A DNA stretch of 64,000 nt from an uncultured Bacteroidales bacterium (lineage in GTDB: Bacteria > Bacteroidota > Bacteroidia > Bacteroidales > UBA11471): positions 62,001 to 126,000 of the forward strand of contig CANQDQ010000001.1 in assembly GCA_947593515.1 (NCBI GenBank). Reading direction: 5' to 3'. The notes under the pieces are model-generated. The model searched no databases. It saw only the letters and a list, made by a program, of their open reading frames with translations, and was not told where the DNA came from. Position 1 is the stretch's first letter. Each line of letters opens with the position of its first letter. A program made the translations under genes and the position numbers. Positions 17,582-26,788 of this stretch are shown here, piece after piece.

Positions 17582-18736
17582 ATGAGCGAGAAACGAGATT
17601 ATTATGAAGTGCTGGAAGTCGCCAAAACAGCGACAGCAGATGAGATAAAAAAAGCTTACCGCAAAAAAGCCATTCAATATCACCCCGACAAAAATCCGGG
17701 CGACAAGACGGCAGAAGAAAAATTCAAAGAGGCGGCAGAGGCTTATTCGGTGTTGAGCGACCCCGACAAACGGGCGCGCTACGACCGCTTCGGACACGCC
17801 GGCATGGAAGGCGGCGCAGGCGGGTTCGGCGGCGCGGGCGGCATGTCGATGGAAGATATATTCTCACACTTCGGCGATATATTCGGCGGGTTCGGAGGTT
17901 TTGGCGGATTCAGCGGCTTCGGCGGCGGCAGCCGTCGCGGCAAACGGGTGAATCGCGGTACCGACCTGCGCGTGCGCGTGAAACTTACTTTACAGGAAAT
18001 AGCCACCGGCGTCGAGAAAAAAATCAAGGTGAAAAAATATGTCGCCTGTCCCGACTGCAAAGGCACGGGCGCAGAAAACGGCTCGGCATCGGAAACCTGC
18101 CCGCAATGCAACGGAAGCGGTGTCGTAACGCAGGTGCGGCAGACCATACTCGGCGCCATGCAATCGACTTCGCCCTGCCCCAAATGCGGCGGCGAAGGGC
18201 GCATCATCACCCACAAATGCCCCAAATGCAACGGCGAGGGCATCTTGAAAGAAGACGAAGTGATTTCGCTGAACATTCCGGCAGGCGTGTCGGAGGGTAT
18301 GCAGCTCTCGATGAACGGCGCGGGAAATGCGGCGCGGCATGGCGGCGTGAACGGCGACCTGCTGATTCTCGTACAGGAAGAGCCGCACCCCGATTTGCTA
18401 CGCGACGAAAACGACTTGATATACAACGCACTGATAGATTTCCCGACAGCAGCGTTGGGCGGTACGCTCGAAGTGCCCACCATCGAAGGGAAAGCCAAAG
18501 TGAAGATAGAAGCCGGCACGCAACCCGGCAAGGTGCTGCGGCTGCGGGGCAAAGGACTGCCCTCTGTCAACAGCTACGGCACGGGCGACCTGTTGGTGAA
18601 CCTTTCGGTCTATGTGCCGGAAAATCTGAGTGCCGACGAGCGGAAAAAAATCGAGGAGCTGCGCACGGCCAACTTCACGCCGAGCCGCTCGGTAAAAGAC
18701 CGTATTTTCAGCAAGCTGCGCCATATGTTCGAATAA
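17582..18736 (+). CDS. dnaJ: molecular chaperone DnaJ
   Basis: J domain with HPD ([28 protein letters not shown]), G/F region, four CxxCxGxG repeats. Confidence 0.96.
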   Translation: MSEKRDYYEVLEVAKTATADEIKKAYRKKAIQYHPDKNPGDKTAEEKFKEAAEAYSVLSDPDKRARYDRFGHAGMEGGAGGFGGAGGMSMEDIFSHFGDIFGGFGGFGGFSGFGGGSRRGKRVNRGTDLRVRVKLTLQEIATGVEKKIKVKKYVACPDCKGTGAENGSASETCPQCNGSGVVTQVRQTILGAMQSTSPCPKCGGEGRIITHKCPKCNGEGILKEDEVISLNIPAGVSEGMQLSMNGAGNAARHGGVNGDLLILVQEEPHPDLLRDENDLIYNALIDFPTAALGGTLEVPTIEGKAKVKIEAGTQPGKVLRLRGKGLPSVNSYGTGDLLVNLSVYVPENLSADERKKIEELRTANFTPSRSVKDRIFSKLRHMFE

Positions 18737-18751
18737 AAAATCCTATTTTCA

Positions 18752-18776
18752 AAAGCCTTTCATTTCCGAAAGGCTT
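18752..18776 (+). terminator. Terminator downstream of dnaJ
   Basis: aaagcctttc-atttcc-gaaaggcttttttt. Confidence 0.8.
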
Positions 18777-18825
18777 TTTTTTATGAAAAAAACTCATAAA
18801 TATTTTTTTATTCATATATATTTTT

Positions 18826-18833
18826 TATCTTTG
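18826..18833 (+). promoter_or_regulatory. -7 box (TATCTTTG), candidate promoter of the caspase locus
   Basis: TATCTTTG in AT-rich DNA about 75 nt upstream of the first ORF, directly after the dnaJ terminator. Confidence 0.5.
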
Positions 18834-18907
18834 CCGCAAAAATAATATCCTAAAATCGCCATATTGGAAAATTTACATTATCGGTTCATCACAAACAATT
18901 GTAACCC

Positions 18908-19660
18908 ATGAAAAAGATTTACCGTCCATTCATTATAATTATGCTGTTATTCTGCAAGCCAAGTACGTCATACGCACAAGGAGATTTTTTCTTCCATCTG
19001 GCAGGAGGCGGAGGCAATTTTTGGTCATCGAACATTTTAGGATTGCCAACAGGGGTTATCAATGGATTATTGAGCGGATCGTTCGGCATACCCGCAAATC
19101 TCAATGCCCGCCATCTCAAAATAAAAAATGTAGCCGATGTAAAAAATGGCGCTGTATTCGGATTCAAAGGAGACGATCTGTTCAATTATCTTTATTACGG
19201 GATACGATTCGGGTGGCAACCAGAACTCTCATGGTTTGGCATATTCGTATCGTGCGAATACGAACATCAGCGCTTCAAAGTGCAATTCGATACGAACGAA
19301 GATTGGGAACGGTATAAATTGCACGGTATTCGTCCCGGCATAGGGATTCGCCTGACACCCTGCCTAAGTTTACTGGAAGACAGCGGCTGGAGTCCGATAA
19401 TAGAAATCGGAACAAATTACAATTATTTTGTGAAATGCAAAGCCCCTTACGACAACGACATGGAACAATTCAACAACGGCATGAGCACAACATGGGGAAT
19501 AGGCGCCCGTTTCAAAAAATGGTCTATTTCCGCCAGAGCAGAAATAGACCATTTCAATCTTTTCAATAAAGACTATACGCCCGACGATCTTATATTTCCC
19601 TACAAAGATGTTACGACCAAGAGCTTTATGATATTCATTTCGGTTTCACATGACTTTTAA
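18908..19660 (+). CDS. Exported protein, putative membrane/barrel-like; divergent paralogue of 22858..23631
   Basis: Signal peptide MKKIYRPFIIIMLLFCKPSTSYAQG; alternating hydrophobic/aromatic C-terminal strands; shared architecture with the later ORF. Confidence 0.6.
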   Translation: MKKIYRPFIIIMLLFCKPSTSYAQGDFFFHLAGGGGNFWSSNILGLPTGVINGLLSGSFGIPANLNARHLKIKNVADVKNGAVFGFKGDDLFNYLYYGIRFGWQPELSWFGIFVSCEYEHQRFKVQFDTNEDWERYKLHGIRPGIGIRLTPCLSLLEDSGWSPIIEIGTNYNYFVKCKAPYDNDMEQFNNGMSTTWGIGARFKKWSISARAEIDHFNLFNKDYTPDDLIFPYKDVTTKSFMIFISVSHDF

Positions 19661-19670
19661 TATTAAAAAC

Positions 19671-20222
19671 ATGAAGACTAAAATTTTAATCTTAACCGGC
19701 TTGTTTATGAGCCTCAGTTTTTATTCTTGCGCCGGAGAATTTCCCAAGAAAAAAGAAACTCCGCTTTGCGCAGAATGGTTGCAGCCCGACTCGTCTGCTT
19801 ATGCGCACTTAGGCAAGCGCCTCGCTACAATTCTGTTTTCACCGTCAAAAGTGAGATGCTACCACCTGACGGGGAAAGAAACGGTTGGGAAAGACGAGAT
19901 ACAAATCGAGCCTCACTTCGTAAGAGACACCCTGATTTCGGTATTGACTCCCCAAGAGCAAACAATACTTCAATATGCCTTATTATCGTCAGAGAAAAAC
20001 TACGAAAGAGACAGTATGGTCATTATGAGTCCTTATGTACCCTGTTTAGAATTCGAGTTTACCAAAAAGAAAGAGTCAGCACATATCGTCATTTCACTTT
20101 CCGATTTTTCATGGAGCATCATATACGATGATAAAAAGCAGTTCAACTATAACTACTTTGAAACATCTCTTATCGAAAAATTTTGCCAATACTATTTATC
20201 GAAACTTAATATCAAAAAATAA
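19671..20222 (+). CDS. Putative lipoprotein of unknown function
   Basis: MKTKILILTGLFMSLSFYSCAGEF lipobox; 10 nt after the preceding stop. Confidence 0.65.
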   Translation: MKTKILILTGLFMSLSFYSCAGEFPKKKETPLCAEWLQPDSSAYAHLGKRLATILFSPSKVRCYHLTGKETVGKDEIQIEPHFVRDTLISVLTPQEQTILQYALLSSEKNYERDSMVIMSPYVPCLEFEFTKKKESAHIVISLSDFSWSIIYDDKKQFNYNYFETSLIEKFCQYYLSKLNIKK

Positions 20223-21349
20223 TGAAACGATTTATTTCAATTGTATTTGCCCTGTTTTTTGGCTTTACAGCAAGCAATATATCCGCACAAACGTTACACG
20301 CCTTGATTTTCTGCAATACGATAGATCCCAACATCGGGGAAGGCATGAAAAAAGATATGGCAAACATTAAGCAGGCAATACAAACAATTGCCGCGTGTCT
20401 CGATTGCGAACTCGAATTAGAGGCTTTCGACGGAGCAATATGCACAAAAGAAAATGTAATAAAATGTATCGATGAAATGGAGGTCGGGCGCGATGACGTC
20501 GTGTTTTTCTATTACAGCGGACACGGCTCCCATGCCATAAACGACAGCGATCCCTTTCCCCAAATGTGTATGAACACCAATATCGAATCGTTATGGTTAC
20601 CAGTGGCAAAAGTGGACAAATTACTTGCCAACAAGCAGCCCAAACTACGAATTATCATAACCGATTGCTGCAATATAAAACAACAAGGGGTAAGCATAAA
20701 ACCTCTTTTCGCCCAATACGACGGAGCCACCAGTCTAAACAATTATAATGTGGCGGCATTTAGAAAATTATTTTTGAATGAAAAAGGAAAAGTCATCATG
20801 ACAAGCAGCAAATTGGGAGAACCATCTTGGTGCAATTCCGAAAACGGAGGTTTGTTCACCTGCGATTTTATTGATATACTCGACGGAGTAGGGCACAATC
20901 GTATCGAAGCCTCTTGGGAATCCGTATGCAAAAACACACATGACAAAACATTCGCACGAGTTATTCCCAAACGCGAGCCTCCTTTTTCAACAAAACAAGA
21001 GCCGTACTACGTAACCAATACTTCGCCAGAAAAAGATCCGGGAACCAATCCTCATCCCTACAACAATACGGAAACACTTTTCAAGGCATTGCAAACATTA
21101 GTCAATAAAAATCTTTCCGTCGATGCCCGACTCAAAATGATGCCAGCGGTATTGAAACAATATTTTTCTTCCGATGCAAAGGTAAAGACCGTAGGCTACA
21201 ACAATACAACCATTGTCGATTACGAAGATGCCGAAGTCTTTTTGCAGCGTATAATCCTTTCGCCCTATATCAAACAAATCAACATTATCAACGGAAACAT
21301 CAACGGTAAAAATTCAGAAATAACAGTTCACGAAGTACGTACAAATTAA
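20222..21349 (+). CDS. Exported caspase-family (C14-like) peptidase
   Basis: Signal peptide MKRFISIVFALFFGFTASNISAQ; VVFFYYSGHGSHA (His101) and LRIIITDCCN (likely Cys150) dyad motifs; start codon overlaps upstream stop (TAATG). Confidence 0.82.
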   Translation: MKRFISIVFALFFGFTASNISAQTLHALIFCNTIDPNIGEGMKKDMANIKQAIQTIAACLDCELELEAFDGAICTKENVIKCIDEMEVGRDDVVFFYYSGHGSHAINDSDPFPQMCMNTNIESLWLPVAKVDKLLANKQPKLRIIITDCCNIKQQGVSIKPLFAQYDGATSLNNYNVAAFRKLFLNEKGKVIMTSSKLGEPSWCNSENGGLFTCDFIDILDGVGHNRIEASWESVCKNTHDKTFARVIPKREPPFSTKQEPYYVTNTSPEKDPGTNPHPYNNTETLFKALQTLVNKNLSVDARLKMMPAVLKQYFSSDAKVKTVGYNNTTIVDYEDAEVFLQRIILSPYIKQINIINGNINGKNSEITVHEVRTN

Positions 21350-21357
21350 CAACAGCC

Positions 21358-21993
21358 ATGAAAACTATCAAGTTATATTTATCGGTTATTTTACTGGCGG
21401 CATTTGTAATGCCCACATTTGCCCAGAACCGAAACGAACTCACACAAGAAGACAAAAAAGAAATACAGCGGCGGATAAAAATCAAAATCGACGAATTTCA
21501 ATTTTACTTATCTTCCATCGTAAATATGGAGCTTTCCGATGACCAACGCAAAGCCTCCATTTCCAATGCCCTTGTCCTTTTTATCGGAAAGGGCGAACCG
21601 TACTATTTTATAAATGAGTACGGCGAACGAGAAAATTATAACGGCGTCCGTATGCAAATATCCAGTGTCAATGCAAACAGTGTACGCTGGAGGTTTATGA
21701 AAGCCTATCTGAACAATTTATACACCAACATTTATAATTATACCAAAGTGGTTATCGAATCCGCTGATGTCGTCCGCGTGGACGATATTCACCCCACTGC
21801 CGACGGACGATACGAAGCGACAGCATATTTTTGCCAAAAATACATCAGTTACAGTGGCGAAAACATTGTATACAGTGATATCACGAGTAAAAAAATAAAA
21901 GTCTATATCAAGGCCATGGAGGTGCCGGAGGGAACTGTTTGGGACGCAAAACTCGGAGATATCTATGTTACTTCGACAGAAAGAATTAAATAA
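21358..21993 (+). CDS. Exported protein of unknown function
   Basis: Signal peptide MKTIKLYLSVILLAAFVMPTFAQ; starts 9 nt after the caspase-gene stop. Confidence 0.6.
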   Translation: MKTIKLYLSVILLAAFVMPTFAQNRNELTQEDKKEIQRRIKIKIDEFQFYLSSIVNMELSDDQRKASISNALVLFIGKGEPYYFINEYGERENYNGVRMQISSVNANSVRWRFMKAYLNNLYTNIYNYTKVVIESADVVRVDDIHPTADGRYEATAYFCQKYISYSGENIVYSDITSKKIKVYIKAMEVPEGTVWDAKLGDIYVTSTERIK

Positions 21994-21998
21994 TATTT

Positions 21999-22034
21999 CG
22001 GAGAATGGACACTTCGCTAAGTGTTCATTCTCCG
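21999..22034. repeat. Intra-operon inverted repeat (16-bp arms)
   Basis: cggagaatggacactt-cgct-aagtgttcattctccg, one G-U; no downstream T run. Confidence 0.75.
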
Positions 22035-22049
22035 AACAAGCGCACCCCC

Positions 22050-22883
22050 ATGAAACTGAAATTCTTTATCATCTTATTCATATCGGGATTCACAAAAATT
22101 TCTGCTCAGATTTATTTCCCCGATATATCGCTATCGCATAATTTTCAATGCCAGATAAAGAGTTTGGACGAATTTCAGGCACGATTCAACGGTATAGAAA
22201 GCAATCTCGATATACTCGACGACTCGCTTTCGCGACGGAATAATCTGCTTGCGCTATTCGACTTCGATATGAAACCTGACGGATTGACGACTGAAGAGCT
22301 TACGAAAAATGTAAACAGTTTTGTCGATTCGGTTTTGAATAAAAACATTGCATTCCATATATCCGATGCCGGACTTTTAGCAGAATGCCTCTGCCGAATA
22401 ACATATAACGGACATGCTAAAAAAATCACGCTACTGTTTCAACGCGAAACGACACGAGATAAACAACGGCATCGTTGGGGAATCATCGGGGTAAAAGGAT
22501 TGCCGGAAGCAGGTATCATCAATCTGAAACGATACTACACGATAAGCCCTGTCGAACACGAAATTCACTTTATGGGACTGATCGATTTATTCAACGAAAA
22601 TTCGAGCCACGCCATGGGCTATCGTTCTCAACAAACCCGCATAGACCAACTTTCCGTGTTTCTTACCCTTGTACAAACAGGAAATATAAAATTCGATCTC
22701 GTAGAAAAACAAATTTTCCACTATATCGACGTTCCGGGCTATGTATTTACCATCGAAGAAATTACAAGAAATACGACCAACAGCGGCTGGCTCATATCAT
22801 CGCTTATTCCGTGCTCCGAAAATGATAAATTAAAATATCTCGATAAATTATTCGATTATGAACAAATACAAGAAAAACATTAA
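22050..22883 (+). CDS. Exported protein of unknown function
   Basis: Internal ATG at 22050 gives signal peptide MKLKFFIILFISGFTKISAQ; overlaps next ORF by 26 nt. Confidence 0.55.
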   Translation: MKLKFFIILFISGFTKISAQIYFPDISLSHNFQCQIKSLDEFQARFNGIESNLDILDDSLSRRNNLLALFDFDMKPDGLTTEELTKNVNSFVDSVLNKNIAFHISDAGLLAECLCRITYNGHAKKITLLFQRETTRDKQRHRWGIIGVKGLPEAGIINLKRYYTISPVEHEIHFMGLIDLFNENSSHAMGYRSQQTRIDQLSVFLTLVQTGNIKFDLVEKQIFHYIDVPGYVFTIEEITRNTTNSGWLISSLIPCSENDKLKYLDKLFDYEQIQEKH

Positions 22884-23631
22884 AAAAACTTTCGGAATAT
22901 CGGTTCTACTTCTGTTTGCCGGTACTTCTTCGCTATCCTCTCAAAGGCATTTTTTCCATCGAATCGACGTGGGGTCAAGCAATATATATACATTTGTCGT
23001 ATCGAATCTTCTCACCGGTTTCGGCAATTATCTTACTCACGATATGTTGTTCGACAACGCCTATGCTTTTACCTTTTTCAACGGACAATATGATGATGAA
23101 AATATCAAAACAAAAATGAGCAATCCCATCGGCATACAAGCAAGAGAATTGTTCAATGACGCCTTTGCCGGAGTGAAATTAGGTTATCAATCAGACCGAC
23201 CCGGATTTTTCAACTGGGGTATTTATGCCTCAACACATTACAAAATTAATCAGTTTCGAGCCAAATTTCCGATAAACGACGACTATCATGCAGAGCAGGT
23301 ACAATATCTAAAATCGGGCGGAGGTATATTCGTTACTTTCGGGTCGATAAAAACAAAGATAAAGACACAAATAGAGGCGGCGCTCCGATATGATATTCCC
23401 TTGAATTATTCAGGGACATTCGGTAAAGGGAAAGAAAATCTCGCCAAAGGTTTATCGAGCCACTTCGCATTGAAACTCGGCGGTTATTCTTGGATAAGCG
23501 GCGGTCTGTATGCCGATATAAATCACTACGATCTTTACAAAGAAACAAGCCATATTTCAAAATTCAAACTTCGGAGTATGGGTATAATCTTCACTATAAC
23601 CCCCAAAAGAGGAGATGATATATATGAATAA
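22858..23631 (+). CDS. Exported membrane/barrel-like protein, paralogue of 18908..19660
   Basis: Signal peptide MNKYKKNIKKTFGISVLLLFAGTSSLSSQ; FNDAFAGVKLGYQSDRPGFFNWGIYAS...FRAKFPINDDYHAEQVQYLKSGGGIFVTFG collinear with the first ORF. Confidence 0.6.
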   Translation: MNKYKKNIKKTFGISVLLLFAGTSSLSSQRHFFHRIDVGSSNIYTFVVSNLLTGFGNYLTHDMLFDNAYAFTFFNGQYDDENIKTKMSNPIGIQARELFNDAFAGVKLGYQSDRPGFFNWGIYASTHYKINQFRAKFPINDDYHAEQVQYLKSGGGIFVTFGSIKTKIKTQIEAALRYDIPLNYSGTFGKGKENLAKGLSSHFALKLGGYSWISGGLYADINHYDLYKETSHISKFKLRSMGIIFTITPKRGDDIYE

Positions 23632-24472
23632 TTGCAAATTAGCGCTGACGGCAATTATTTTGATACCGGTTTTGACTTTTGCCAAATCGCCTACCCCACC
23701 GGAAACTATAAGGACACTTTATTCTTCTATGGAAAAACTGTCGCATACAAAAAATGACAGCGAAGCCATGACATGCTTATCCAACATGAAGTACTGTTTT
23801 CTCGGCGGAGACCCCAGAAGCGGAATAGGCAGCGGCATCAATGTGCCAAACGATTTCTACGACTTCGGAGAACAGACTTATCAAACGTTAACATCAGACC
23901 GTTACACTCAAATACTTTACGAAAAAAGACATTCATTGTCGGTAAGTTATGAAAAAGATATCCGCTGCCGATACACAAACGGACCGGATATAAGTAAATA
24001 TGAAGGGAAAGACGGTTATATAGAAACACTTATTACAAAGACATTCAAAGAAGGGAAAAAAGAAAAAACCTTTCAAGATGTTGTGCTTACTAATGCCGAA
24101 GGGTTGATCGTTTCTCTTTCACACGACGTAAAAAACGGCAATACATACGATAATACAGATATAGACGATATAGACGATATAGGCGATATAAACAATATAG
24201 AAACTTTGCGGGTCCGTGCATCAAGATATTACACCGATAAAAAATATGATGCTGCCTACAAGTGTTATAAAAGAATTTTATTTCTCAATGACTCAGACGG
24301 TGATGCTAACTATCGTATCGGACTGATGATTTTTTGGAGAAAAGGATATAAATCTTCGTCTCCGGTTTCTGCCCGCCACGAAGGTATAAAATATATGGAA
24401 AAAGCTCAAAAATCGAATTATTACAAAGCCGATGAAGCTTTATACTATATGACACATTTACAAATACTTTGA
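23615..24472 (+). CDS. Exported protein with C-terminal TPR/Sel1-like segment
   Basis: MNNCKLALTAIILIPVLTFA signal; YYTDKKYDAAYKCYKRILFLNDSDGDANYRIGLMI...GIKYMEKAQKSNYYKADEALYYM. Confidence 0.55.
   Translation: MIYMNNCKLALTAIILIPVLTFAKSPTPPETIRTLYSSMEKLSHTKNDSEAMTCLSNMKYCFLGGDPRSGIGSGINVPNDFYDFGEQTYQTLTSDRYTQILYEKRHSLSVSYEKDIRCRYTNGPDISKYEGKDGYIETLITKTFKEGKKEKTFQDVVLTNAEGLIVSLSHDVKNGNTYDNTDIDDIDDIGDINNIETLRVRASRYYTDKKYDAAYKCYKRILFLNDSDGDANYRIGLMIFWRKGYKSSSPVSARHEGIKYMEKAQKSNYYKADEALYYMTHLQIL
24158..24202 (+). repeat. In-frame 9-bp tandem repeat (gatatagac-like x4-5)
   Basis: gatatagac gatatagac gatataggc gatataaac aatatagaa, encoding DIDDIDDIGDINNIE. Confidence 0.8.
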
Positions 24473-24485
24473 TACAGATAAACAA

Positions 24486-24515
24486 TAGAGGCGGAAATTT
24501 TCATTTCCGCCTCTA
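24486..24515. terminator. Perfect hairpin ending the caspase locus; shared with convergent mgtE
   Basis: tagaggcggaaat-tttc-atttccgcctcta. Confidence 0.75.
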
Positions 24516-24535
24516 TTATATATATAAGGTATTAC

Positions 24536-25885
24536 CTATAACAGCAGGGCGCAGATGCCCATGTAGATGAGCATACCGATGATGTCGTTGGTAATGGTGA
24601 TGAAAGGACCGGTGGCTATGGCAGGGTCGAAATTCATCTTTTCGAGGGCAATGGGTACGCACGTGCCGAATATCGAAGCAAAAATGACTACGGCAAAAAG
24701 CGAAAGCGATACCGATATGGTCAGCGCCGCACTGCCCAAATGCAGGAGGTAGCAGGCGGCGAACACCAATACCGAAATCATGCAGGCGTTGATGATGGAA
24801 ACGCCCAACTCTTTGAAAATCTGCCGACCGGCGTGTTCGAGCGAGAGCGATTTGTTGGCAAGACCCTGCACGATGATAGCCGACGACTGTATGCCCACGT
24901 TACCGCCCGTACCGCCGACCAGCGGGATAAAGAGCGCCATGGCGGGATTGAGGGCGAAACCGTTCTCGAAATTTCCCAGTATCACGGAGTTGGCTATACC
25001 GCCTATCATGCCGATGAGCAGCCATGGCAGGCGGGCGTAGGTCTGGGCGAAAATGTTGTCGGTCGTCTCCACGTCCTGCGAGATACCCGAAGCCATCTGG
25101 TAGTCGCGCTCCGCCTGTTCACGCACCTCGTCCATGACATCGTCGACGGTGATGCGGCCGACCAGCCGCCCGATGCTATCGACGACGGGTATCGCCACCA
25201 AGTCGTATTTTTCGATGGTCTGCGCCACCGTTTCTATCGTATCGTCGGTACGCACGGACACGGGGTCTTTCTTCATGACGTGCTTTATTTTCGAAACCGA
25301 CGGGTGGGTAATCATCTTTTTCAACGGAAAGACGCCGCGCAGCTTACCGTCGTCATCGACGACATAGACGTAATAGATTTCGTCCATTTCTTCGGCTTGC
25401 CGGCGCATCTCTTTCACGCACTCGGGCATACTCCAATTTTCGTTCACAATCACCATTTCGGTGCCCATGATACCGCCGGCGGTGTCTTCGTCGTACTTCA
25501 ACAAATCGACAATATCGCCCGCCTGTTCGGCGTCGTCGATGTGCGAAAGCACTTCTTCCTGCGCCTCCTCGTCGAGGTTTCGTATGAGATCGACGGCATC
25601 GTCGGTGTCGAGGTGGTCGATAAATTCGCGGGCAATCGTTTCGGTAGGAATTTCTTTGAGCAGCTTTTTACGCTCGTCCTCATCGAATTCCATCAGCACG
25701 TCGGCGGCCTTTTCCTTGTCGAGCAGTTGGTTGAGAAACTCGGCATCGTCGAGTTCCAGCGCCCGATAGAGTTCGGCAATGTCGGCAGGGTGCAGCTTTT
25801 GAAGCTCGGCTTTCGCCTGCTCAACATTTTTTTCGGCAACGATGGCGCGAATCATCTCCAAATATTCCGGTGTGAATTTTTCCAT
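24536..25885 (-). CDS. mgtE: magnesium transporter MgtE
   Basis: MgtE N domain (LHPADIAELYRAL), CBS pair, TM domain with LFIPLVGGTGGNVGIQSSAIIVQGLA. Confidence 0.95.
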   Translation of the reverse strand: MEKFTPEYLEMIRAIVAEKNVEQAKAELQKLHPADIAELYRALELDDAEFLNQLLDKEKAADVLMEFDEDERKKLLKEIPTETIAREFIDHLDTDDAVDLIRNLDEEAQEEVLSHIDDAEQAGDIVDLLKYDEDTAGGIMGTEMVIVNENWSMPECVKEMRRQAEEMDEIYYVYVVDDDGKLRGVFPLKKMITHPSVSKIKHVMKKDPVSVRTDDTIETVAQTIEKYDLVAIPVVDSIGRLVGRITVDDVMDEVREQAERDYQMASGISQDVETTDNIFAQTYARLPWLLIGMIGGIANSVILGNFENGFALNPAMALFIPLVGGTGGNVGIQSSAIIVQGLANKSLSLEHAGRQIFKELGVSIINACMISVLVFAACYLLHLGSAALTISVSLSLFAVVIFASIFGTCVPIALEKMNFDPAIATGPFITITNDIIGMLIYMGICALLL

Positions 25886-25891
25886 TCTGCG

Positions 25892-26686
25892 CTATTGTTT
25901 GACGGGTAGTACATAGGGTTGCATTTGTCCGGTGAGCGTTACGAACTGGGCAACGGTAAGTTGTTCCGGACGTTTGTCGAAAACAGGCTCGTTCAGCAGC
26001 GGGCAATCTTTTTCCACCAACGACCGCAGCGAATTGCGCAGCGTTTTGCGCCGCTGGTTGAATCCTGTTTTCACGATTTGGCGAAACAGCCGCTCGTCGC
26101 AGCCGAGCGAGGTCGACCGGTTGCGCGTCATGCGAATGACCGCCGACTTCACTTTGGGCGGCGGCTCGAACACGTGTTCGGGTACGGTGAAAAGGTATTC
26201 TATATCGTACCACGCCTGCATGAGCACGCTCAATATGCCGTAGGCTTTGCAGCACGGTTTCGCCGCCATACGCTCCGCCACCTCTTTCTGTATCATACCG
26301 CTGCAACAGGGTATGCGGTCTTTGTAGTCGAGCACCTTGAAAAATATCTGGCTCGATATGTTGTAGGGATAATTGCCGATGATGCAGAAGCGGTCGGGGA
26401 ACATTTCGTCGAGATGCAGCCGCAAAAAGTCATCTTCGACGATGCGGCCGTCGAGGTCGGGAAAATGCGTCCGCAGGTAGGCAACCGATTCGCGGTCGAG
26501 CTCCACGACGGAGAGGTCGTGATGCGCTGCGAGCAGAAATTGCGTAAGTACGCCCGTGCCCGGTCCCACTTCGAGAAGGGGCATACCCTTGTAAGCGTCC
26601 ATCGTATCGGCAATGCGACGGGCGATGTCGAGGTCTTTCAAAAAGTGCTGCCCCAACGATTTTTTAGGTTTTACAGGCGACCGCAT
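25892..26686 (-). CDS. rsmA: 16S rRNA (adenine(1518)-N(6)/adenine(1519)-N(6))-dimethyltransferase
   Basis: MRSPVKPKKSLGQHFLKDLDIARRIADT; LLEVGPGTGVLTQFLL; IGNYPYNISSQIFFK. Confidence 0.94.
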   Translation of the reverse strand: MRSPVKPKKSLGQHFLKDLDIARRIADTMDAYKGMPLLEVGPGTGVLTQFLLAAHHDLSVVELDRESVAYLRTHFPDLDGRIVEDDFLRLHLDEMFPDRFCIIGNYPYNISSQIFFKVLDYKDRIPCCSGMIQKEVAERMAAKPCCKAYGILSVLMQAWYDIEYLFTVPEHVFEPPPKVKSAVIRMTRNRSTSLGCDERLFRQIVKTGFNQRRKTLRNSLRSLVEKDCPLLNEPVFDKRPEQLTVAQFVTLTGQMQPYVLPVKQ

Positions 26687-26750
26687 ATTTCTATCTTTCG
26701 CTATTCGGAGATTTCTGCACGAAAAGGCTGCCCGTTTTTCAAAAAAAACG

Positions 26751-26773
26751 TACCTTTGCGCCATACAAAGGTA
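26751..26773. promoter_or_regulatory. Palindromic pair of opposing -7 boxes between rsmA and flippase-like gene
   Basis: tacctttg-cgccata-caaaggta: TACCTTTG on both strands, separated by 7 nt. Confidence 0.6.
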
Positions 26774-26788
26774 CAAATATTATTTTAA

